Made by a program: the position numbers and the translations under genes
In this document: in pieces, positions 58,734 to 64,000 of the stretch
Layout of the letters: each line of letters starts with the position of its first letter
How positions within the stretch are numbered: position 1 is the first letter of the stretch
The notes under the pieces: model-generated
What the model was told of the DNA's origin: nothing
The model's database searches: none
Seen by the model: only the letters and a program-made list of their open reading frames with translations
Assembly (NCBI GenBank): GCA_942490885.1
Contig: CALNYT010000002.1
Span: 124,001-188,000, forward strand
DNA length: 64,000 nucleotides
Direction of reading: 5' to 3'
Origin: Oceanirhabdus sp942490885
GTDB taxonomy: Bacteria > Bacillota > Clostridia > Clostridiales > Clostridiaceae

Positions 58734-61277
58734 TTATAGAATATTTAATGATAGAACCTTTTCTAAGGTCATATTTTTTTCAATGCTTTGTGATAAAGCA
58801 ACTGATTTGCTTACATCTCGGAATAGTATGCCACCAACTATTTTTCCTTGTATAAAGAATAATTTCTTCATTATTTTATTTATTTTATCAATTCTACTTA
58901 ATTCCTCAAGATTATCGCCAGATACTATGCCACAAGAGAATATTTCAACATTCATTGAACTGAAAGCTGTAGATGAGATAAGATTTTGTAAGGTTAATGT
59001 ATCACCAATAGCATTTGCACCAGCGGTTTTACCCATTTCAATTGCAGCAGGCCAGTTACCGTATACAATTCCATCAAATTCAGCTATGTCACCACATGCA
59101 TATATATCTTTTATAGAAGTTTCCATTCTTGAATTTACAAGTATTCCTCTATTGATTTCAATGTTGCTCTCATCAGTTATTTCGATATTAGATCGTATAC
59201 CAATGGAGAATATTATGAGTTCAGCTGAGACTTCTTCACCATTCTGAAGTTTCGCTGCAGTTACTTTATCGTGTCCAAATATTTCAACAACGGAATTTTC
59301 CATATATAAATTAATACCACAGGCTATTACTGCTTCTCTCAGTAAGTTTGAAGAATCATAATCAAGTTGTTTGCTTAATAACTTAGATGAGAGTTCAGAA
59401 ATAGAAACATTATAACCTGCTTGTTTTAATTCCCAAGCGCTCTCAAGTCCAGTTAATCCACCGCCTATTATCAATACATTTTTAACATCATTTAGATTAT
59501 TTTTTATATTGTTAAGGTCTTTTAAATCTTTAAGCGTGTATACTCCTTTTTTATCAATTCCTTTAATAGGAGGTACAAAATTTCTACTACCATTTGCAAG
59601 TATCAATTTATCATATTTAATAATAGAATCATTATTGATTGTTAACTCTTTATCATCACTATTAATGTGACTAACTATAGAATCAAGCATAAGGGTGATA
59701 TTATTTTCTTTATACCAGTACTCACTCTGTAAGTAGAAAATATCTTCATTTAAATCCTCAATAAGTCCGTCAGATAATAAAGGTCTATAATATGAAATAG
59801 AATTTTCACCACTTATAATTGTTATGTTACATTTTGGGTTTCGTTTTCTTGCGGCATCTGCAGCATAGAAACCAGCAGCACCATTACCAACAATAACAAG
59901 TTCTTCTTCTATATCAGAAATAAATTGAATTTCTTGAATATGAATCTCAACAAATTGTTCAGCTGTTGCACCACAAGCTGGGCAAGTTTCGGGTGGAGTA
60001 TCACCTTCAAAAACTTCGTTACAAACAATGCATCTCCAACGTTTATTTGGTTTTGAACCATCTTTAGGTTGGATGTTCTCTTTCACTTTCTTAGCAAAAT
60101 CAATTCCATATATATACGCATCTTGAAGGTCTTCTGTGTTTGGTTTGAAAGAAGATTTTAAAGAGCCTGCAAGATTTAATCTAACTTGCTTTAATCTTTC
60201 CATAACATTTGGAACACCTTCTCCACTCCATCCAAAGGAACCAAATGCCCCAGCTACTTTTCCACCATGAACTAAAGGATTAAGATTTGTCAATATATCC
60301 CATATGGGTTTTAAGGCATCACCATTAATTGTTGGTGTTCCGAATAATAACCCATCTGAATTATTTATTCTTGTTAAAATATCATTCAAATCATGATGAA
60401 TTACATCATAAAGACTTATATCAAATTCACCAATAGATTTAATTCCTTCTATAATTTTTTTAGCCATTTCTTCAGTGTACCCATAAGCTGAAACATAACA
60501 AAGAGTTATCTTAGGTATGATATTATCAACAGCATATCCTTCGCTCCACTTTTTATATATGTCAACAATTTCTCTTGGGTTTTCTCTTAAAACTGGACCG
60601 TGACCAGGACATATAACATCAATATCAAGAGGAGTAATCTTCTCAATTGCCTTTAAAACATATTTCTTGAAAGGACCCATTATCATATTAAAATAATATT
60701 CTAATGCTTCCATATAATTTTTTTTGTTTTCGATTTTGTCATTAAATATTCCTTCACTACAGTAATGGCTTCCAAATGAATCGCAAGTCATTAACATTTT
60801 ATCTTCTTCAATGTACGTATACATTGAATCAGGCCAATGCAGAAAAGGTGCATTTATAAATTTAAGAGTTTTATTTCCTAAGCTTAAAGTATCTCCATCT
60901 TTAACTTCAATATAAGGAAAAGGTTTATTAACGATATTCTTTAAAAACTGAATTGCAGTTACAGAACCAACAACTTTAGCATTTGGAGCTAAATCAAGAA
61001 TCTTAGCAACAGAGCCTGCATGATCAGGTTCTGTATGATCTACGATAATATAATCAATACTGTCAAGAGATACACCTAGATGATCTAATCTTTCCATATA
61101 TTGATCGAAAGCTTTTTCTTTAACTGTTTCAAATAAAGCTGTCTTTTTGCTACCTTTAACTACATATGAATTGTAAGTGGTTCCAAAGGGGGTATACATA
61201 ATAATATCAAATACTCTTAAATTTGGATCAAGTGATCCTACCCAATAAATATCTTTTCTTATTTGAACTGATTTCAT
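58734..61277 (-). CDS. Flavodiiron protein fused to rubredoxin and NADH:rubredoxin oxidoreductase (class F)
   Basis: 847 residues, four modules in one chain. A metallo-lactamase-like diiron domain (1-250) has HTEPDHAGS and further His/Asp ligands. A flavodoxin domain (about 255-395) begins TLCYVSAYGYTEEMAKKI. A rubredoxin (about 409-445) has CIVC and CPAC. An FAD/NADH reductase (about 455-847) begins ELVIVGNGAAGFYAADAA and holds LIIGGGLTGLESAWELKQAG. The whole electron path from NADH to the diiron site is thus in one protein that reduces O2 (or NO) to water. Class F proteins of clostridia and Trichomonas are known O2 reductases. GGAGTG precedes ATG 61277. Confidence 0.93.
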   Translation of the reverse strand: MKSVQIRKDIYWVGSLDPNLRVFDIIMYTPFGTTYNSYVVKGSKKTALFETVKEKAFDQYMERLDHLGVSLDSIDYIIVDHTEPDHAGSVAKILDLAPNAKVVGSVTAIQFLKNIVNKPFPYIEVKDGDTLSLGNKTLKFINAPFLHWPDSMYTYIEEDKMLMTCDSFGSHYCSEGIFNDKIENKKNYMEALEYYFNMIMGPFKKYVLKAIEKITPLDIDVICPGHGPVLRENPREIVDIYKKWSEGYAVDNIIPKITLCYVSAYGYTEEMAKKIIEGIKSIGEFDISLYDVIHHDLNDILTRINNSDGLLFGTPTINGDALKPIWDILTNLNPLVHGGKVAGAFGSFGWSGEGVPNVMERLKQVRLNLAGSLKSSFKPNTEDLQDAYIYGIDFAKKVKENIQPKDGSKPNKRWRCIVCNEVFEGDTPPETCPACGATAEQFVEIHIQEIQFISDIEEELVIVGNGAAGFYAADAARKRNPKCNITIISGENSISYYRPLLSDGLIEDLNEDIFYLQSEYWYKENNITLMLDSIVSHINSDDKELTINNDSIIKYDKLILANGSRNFVPPIKGIDKKGVYTLKDLKDLNNIKNNLNDVKNVLIIGGGLTGLESAWELKQAGYNVSISELSSKLLSKQLDYDSSNLLREAVIACGINLYMENSVVEIFGHDKVTAAKLQNGEEVSAELIIFSIGIRSNIEITDESNIEINRGILVNSRMETSIKDIYACGDIAEFDGIVYGNWPAAIEMGKTAGANAIGDTLTLQNLISSTAFSSMNVEIFSCGIVSGDNLEELSRIDKINKIMKKLFFIQGKIVGGILFRDVSKSVALSQSIEKNMTLEKVLSLNIL

Positions 61278-61329
61278 TTATAAACACTCCTATATTATTA
61301 TTTTAAATTTATTTTATGCTAAATATTAT

Positions 61330-61356
61330 TTACTATTAAATATTAGTTAATAGTAA
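61330..61356. promoter_or_regulatory. Inverted repeat upstream of the flavodiiron gene
   Basis: TTACTATTAA (61330-61339) and TTAATAGTAA (61347-61356) form a perfect 10-bp inverted repeat with a seven-base gap, 53-79 bases before the start codon. It could be an operator; no regulator is known to me for it. Confidence 0.4.
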
Positions 61357-61542
61357 TTGTTAATTAATTATATAATAAATAATTATGATATACAAGGAGT
61401 TTGTTTAAATTTAACAGTAACTTTTTAATAATATGTTTTTGTATTTTTAATTTATAACTTTTCATGCACTTAATTAAATTAATTTGCATAAAATATATAT
61501 ATATTATGCCCTACATGATAGTAATTATCGAGGAGTGTCAAT

Positions 61543-62358
61543 ATGGATAAAATCCCAAAAATAGGTAATCGCAACGTTGAGAATCCACATAGAGAAGATG
61601 GTCATAAACATATGAGAGAGGGTAAATTTAATGATGCTATAAAATCTTATGAAAGCGCGCTTAACATAGAGCCTAACAACGATGAAATATATAGTTGTAT
61701 TGGGTATGCATATTATGAGAAAAAAAAATATGCTGAAGCACTAAAATACTTCGACAAAGCCATGAAAATTAATCCTCAAAACAGTGAGAATTATAATGGG
61801 GTAGGGAATATTCTGGATGAGAAAGGTGAGTTTGAGAAAGCTACAAAATATTTTGATAGAGCAATTGAATTAAATCCTAGGAATCCAGTTTATTTTTATA
61901 ATAAGGGGTTGAGTTTGCAAAATCAAGAAAGATATGAGGATTCGCTTAAATGTTATAGTAGAGTTGAAGAATTATCACCTAAATTTAGTGAAGCACTAAA
62001 TAACAAAGGAATTTCATTGGCAAATATGGGAAGATTTCAAGAGGCTTTTGAAGCATACAAGAAAGCAATTAAGGCAAAAGCGGATAACTTTATATACTAT
62101 ATCAACTGTGCCGATGCACTAAATAACATGGAAAAATATGAAGAAGCATTGAAGTATTGCAACAAAGCGTTAAAGCTAGATAAAAAAAGTGATTTTATAT
62201 ATATAAATAAAGCCATAAGTTGTATGGGATTAGAAAAATATGAAGATGCACTGGAATGTTGTAGAAAAGCTCTTTCAATCAATAAGAATAATAAGGATGC
62301 TAAAAATTTAAAAATTGAAATAAAAGAGAAGCTTAAGGAAAAATTATATGAAGAATAA
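61543..62358 (+). CDS. Tetratricopeptide repeat protein
   Basis: 271 residues. About seven 34-residue TPR units are visible (for example AIKSYESALNIEPNNDEIYS, ALKYFDKAMKINPQNSENYN, ATKYFDRAIELNPRNPVYFY), covering residues 15-260. No signal peptide or catalytic domain, so it is a protein-protein scaffold in the cytosol. AGGAGTG precedes ATG 61543. It stands before the pseudokinase-ATPase gene, separated by a terminator. Confidence 0.88.
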   Translation: MDKIPKIGNRNVENPHREDGHKHMREGKFNDAIKSYESALNIEPNNDEIYSCIGYAYYEKKKYAEALKYFDKAMKINPQNSENYNGVGNILDEKGEFEKATKYFDRAIELNPRNPVYFYNKGLSLQNQERYEDSLKCYSRVEELSPKFSEALNNKGISLANMGRFQEAFEAYKKAIKAKADNFIYYINCADALNNMEKYEEALKYCNKALKLDKKSDFIYINKAISCMGLEKYEDALECCRKALSINKNNKDAKNLKIEIKEKLKEKLYEE

Positions 62359-62368
62359 ATGAATCATG

Positions 62369-62402
62369 CAGAGGAATTACATTCATTTTCCTCTGTTTTT
62401 CT
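62369..62402 (+). terminator. Terminator after the TPR gene
   Basis: CAGAGGAA (62369-62376) pairs with TTCCTCTG (62388-62395), followed by TTTTTC. Confidence 0.8.
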
Positions 62403-62403
62403 T

Positions 62404-62432
62404 TTGTATACGATTCGATATAGGTGTATAAT
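62404..62432 (+). promoter_or_regulatory. Promoter of the pseudokinase gene
   Basis: TTGTAT (62404-62409), a 17-base spacer and TATAAT (62427-62432), 43 bases before the TTG start. Confidence 0.7.
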
Positions 62433-62474
62433 ATTAAGATAACATATAGAAAAATTTAAAGGGGGTGGATATAA

Positions 62475-64000
62475 TTGGAATTGATTAACGGTAGATATAG
62501 ATTAATAAATGTTATTGAGTATAAGACAAATAAGACTAGTTACTTAGCTGATGATGTTTTGAAATCGAAAAAGGTAATACTTAATATAGTTAAGCTTGAA
62601 TACATCCCCAAGAATTTTTATATCCATGATATGGATATAAATGAATATTTAAGTATTAAGAGTAAATATATTATTAAGGTATTAGATATGGGAATTGTGA
62701 AATCAATTGATAATAAAAAAGTTGACAATATTTCGTCTTATTATTATATAACTGAGTATCAAGATACCTATAAATATGATATGAGTGATATAAAAGACTT
62801 TGAAAAATTAAAGAGTGTATTTATAGACATTTGCAAAGGGTTAAGTTATTTGCATTTAAAAGGAGAAACATATAAGTATCTAAATCCTACAAATATTATA
62901 ATATTTTCTGATGAGAATAATCAATTGCATGCTAAGATAAGAGATTCACTTAGTAGTAAAATCGATGAATATAATATATTAGCGGTTAATGATGAAAAAT
63001 TAGAATATAAAGCTCCTGAGCTTATAAATGGAGAAGAAATAAATAAGAGCATAGATATTTATTCTTTAGGGATGATAATTAAAAATATTATTATTCCAAA
63101 TTTCAATAGCGATTTAAAGGGTTTAAATGAGATAAAAGACAAAAATAATACAATAATGAAGTTATTCATTATTGTAAGGAAAATGATAAATAAAAATGAA
63201 AAGAAAAGGTATGAAAATATTGAAGAATTAGTAGATGAGTTTAATAAGATTTATAATCTTGAAGAAAAATTTTATGACATTGATGATGTAGAAAAAATTA
63301 ATTTTAAACATAAAATGTATGGAAGAGATTCAGAGATAAAAGAGATACTTGAATGGTATGATAAGAATGAGAATGGAGTAGTATTTGTTCATGCCCCAAA
63401 TGGTATGGGTAAGACTAGATTTTTAAATGAGATTGAGTACAAATTAAAACTTAGAACTAATGAGATATATTCAAGTTATTTCTTAGAAAGTAAAGATAAT
63501 AATAATTATAAAATTTTTGAAGAAATAATTATGAAATTTTCTCATGAAACAAAAAAAGAGATAGTTAAAAAATATGAGGAAGAATTCAAATTAGTAATAC
63601 CGGAAATAAATTCAAAAAAAATACCACCAATATCTTTGTTTAAAGATACAAATGAAAGATATAAATTTAATAGTAAATTGCTGAACTTTGTATACGATGC
63701 TATTGGAAATAAAAAGGCAATTATATTAATTGATAATCTTCAATATGCATCAGAATATATAATTGAGATTTTAGAGATGGTTTTGATAAAGAATAATCTT
63801 GATAAGAGTATTATGTTTATATTGTCATATAGTGATGAAGAAATTTGGATTAATAAGTGTGCACATAGATTTGTTAATAAATTTAAAGATAAGAATAACA
63901 ATGTAGATATTTCTCTAAAAGCTTTAAACCTTAAAGAGTCAACTATGTTAATTAAGGATATGCTTAACATGTCATATCTTCCAAATAGATTTGCAAACAG
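62475..64000 (+). CDS. Pseudokinase plus AAA ATPase sensor protein (partial)
   Basis: The frame runs from TTG 62475 (behind GGGGGTGG) to the window edge, at least 508 residues. Residues 1-260 look like a Ser/Thr kinase fold (ELINGRYRLINVIEYK start, GLSYLHLKGETYKYLNPTNI, YKAPELINGE), but the catalytic HRD is replaced by YKYL and no DFG is seen, so it is probably a pseudokinase. An ATPase follows with Walker A APNGMGKT (about 306-313) and Walker B AIILIDNLQYA (about 415). Clostridial relatives with this order often end in a GGDEF or other output domain; here that part lies outside the window. Confidence 0.8.
   Translation, partial: MELINGRYRLINVIEYKTNKTSYLADDVLKSKKVILNIVKLEYIPKNFYIHDMDINEYLSIKSKYIIKVLDMGIVKSIDNKKVDNISSYYYITEYQDTYKYDMSDIKDFEKLKSVFIDICKGLSYLHLKGETYKYLNPTNIIIFSDENNQLHAKIRDSLSSKIDEYNILAVNDEKLEYKAPELINGEEINKSIDIYSLGMIIKNIIIPNFNSDLKGLNEIKDKNNTIMKLFIIVRKMINKNEKKRYENIEELVDEFNKIYNLEEKFYDIDDVEKINFKHKMYGRDSEIKEILEWYDKNENGVVFVHAPNGMGKTRFLNEIEYKLKLRTNEIYSSYFLESKDNNNYKIFEEIIMKFSHETKKEIVKKYEEEFKLVIPEINSKKIPPISLFKDTNERYKFNSKLLNFVYDAIGNKKAIILIDNLQYASEYIIEILEMVLIKNNLDKSIMFILSYSDEEIWINKCAHRFVNKFKDKNNNVDISLKALNLKESTMLIKDMLNMSYLPNRFAN

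Noticed and set aside
58699..59247. 182-residue open frame on the plus strand
   Set aside because: It is antisense to the flavodiiron fusion, has no ribosome binding site and no domain.

Overview
The window is a contiguous piece of a low-GC Firmicute chromosome, most likely a Clostridium-like anaerobe. The signs are very AT-rich intergenic DNA, strong AGGAGG-type ribosome binding sites, frequent TTG and GTG starts, many secreted or lipid-anchored wall-active proteins, iron-sulfur and flavodiiron enzymes, and no respiratory genes. I see no rRNA, tRNA or CRISPR array.

Layout. Positions 1-3500 are an accessory zone: the 3' end of an Rhs polymorphic toxin with a putative immunity gene, a chimeric tyrosine-recombinase remnant, an IS91-type transposase fragment, a frameshifted zinc-ribbon gene and an unexplained structured-RNA candidate. 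Positions 3500-13200 hold a CAP-domain exoprotein, an AGPS-like FAD enzyme, small and coiled-coil proteins, an amidase, a DUF3795 protein, a DUF234-type AAA ATPase, ispF, a GNAT enzyme and a LysM-CAP exoprotein. Positions 13400-25500 hold a NatAB-type ABC exporter, a cluster of six DnaA-box-like sites, a hydrolase, a glucosaminidase, an RsgI-like anti-sigma protein without its sigma factor, a large transglutaminase-like exoprotein, an M20 peptidase, a lysozyme-like membrane protein and a HAD nucleotidase. Positions 25500-33600 are a complete galactose uptake and entry module (LacI-type regulator, mglBAC, galK, galT) with the same operator-like repeats in both promoters; galE is not in the window. 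Positions 33700-38000 hold a CDP-alcohol transferase and a four-gene cassette (double-rhodanese lipoprotein, two TVP38 membrane proteins, HdrD-like Fe-S protein). Positions 38000-47000 hold a PAP2/haloperoxidase-like protein, a Fur-box-controlled FeoC-like protein, a ferredoxin-type aldo/keto reductase, an M28 peptidase, signal peptidase I and envelope proteins. Positions 47300-52500 are a zinc module (Fur-family regulator, znuA-znuC-znuB, YraQ-type permease, TIGR03943 partner). The rest holds envelope proteins, a secreted Spondin_N protein, an iron alcohol dehydrogenase, a PEPCK-like P-loop protein, a flavodiiron-rubredoxin-NROR fusion, a TPR protein and the start of a pseudokinase-AAA protein.

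The feature least explained by known genes is a family of intergenic palindromic elements, bounded by GTTGAGAGTGGAGAACG and its complement. Eleven full, half or stem-only copies occur in the window. Full copies are about 180-250 bp and fold into a closing stem with several hairpin arms. The arm sequences differ between copies while their pairing is kept, so selection or copying seems to act on the fold. Elements sit at 3' ends of genes, sometimes supplying the stop codon, and are often followed by a GCACG...CGTGC terminator. A second family with AGAACAAAGAA-type ends has the same design.
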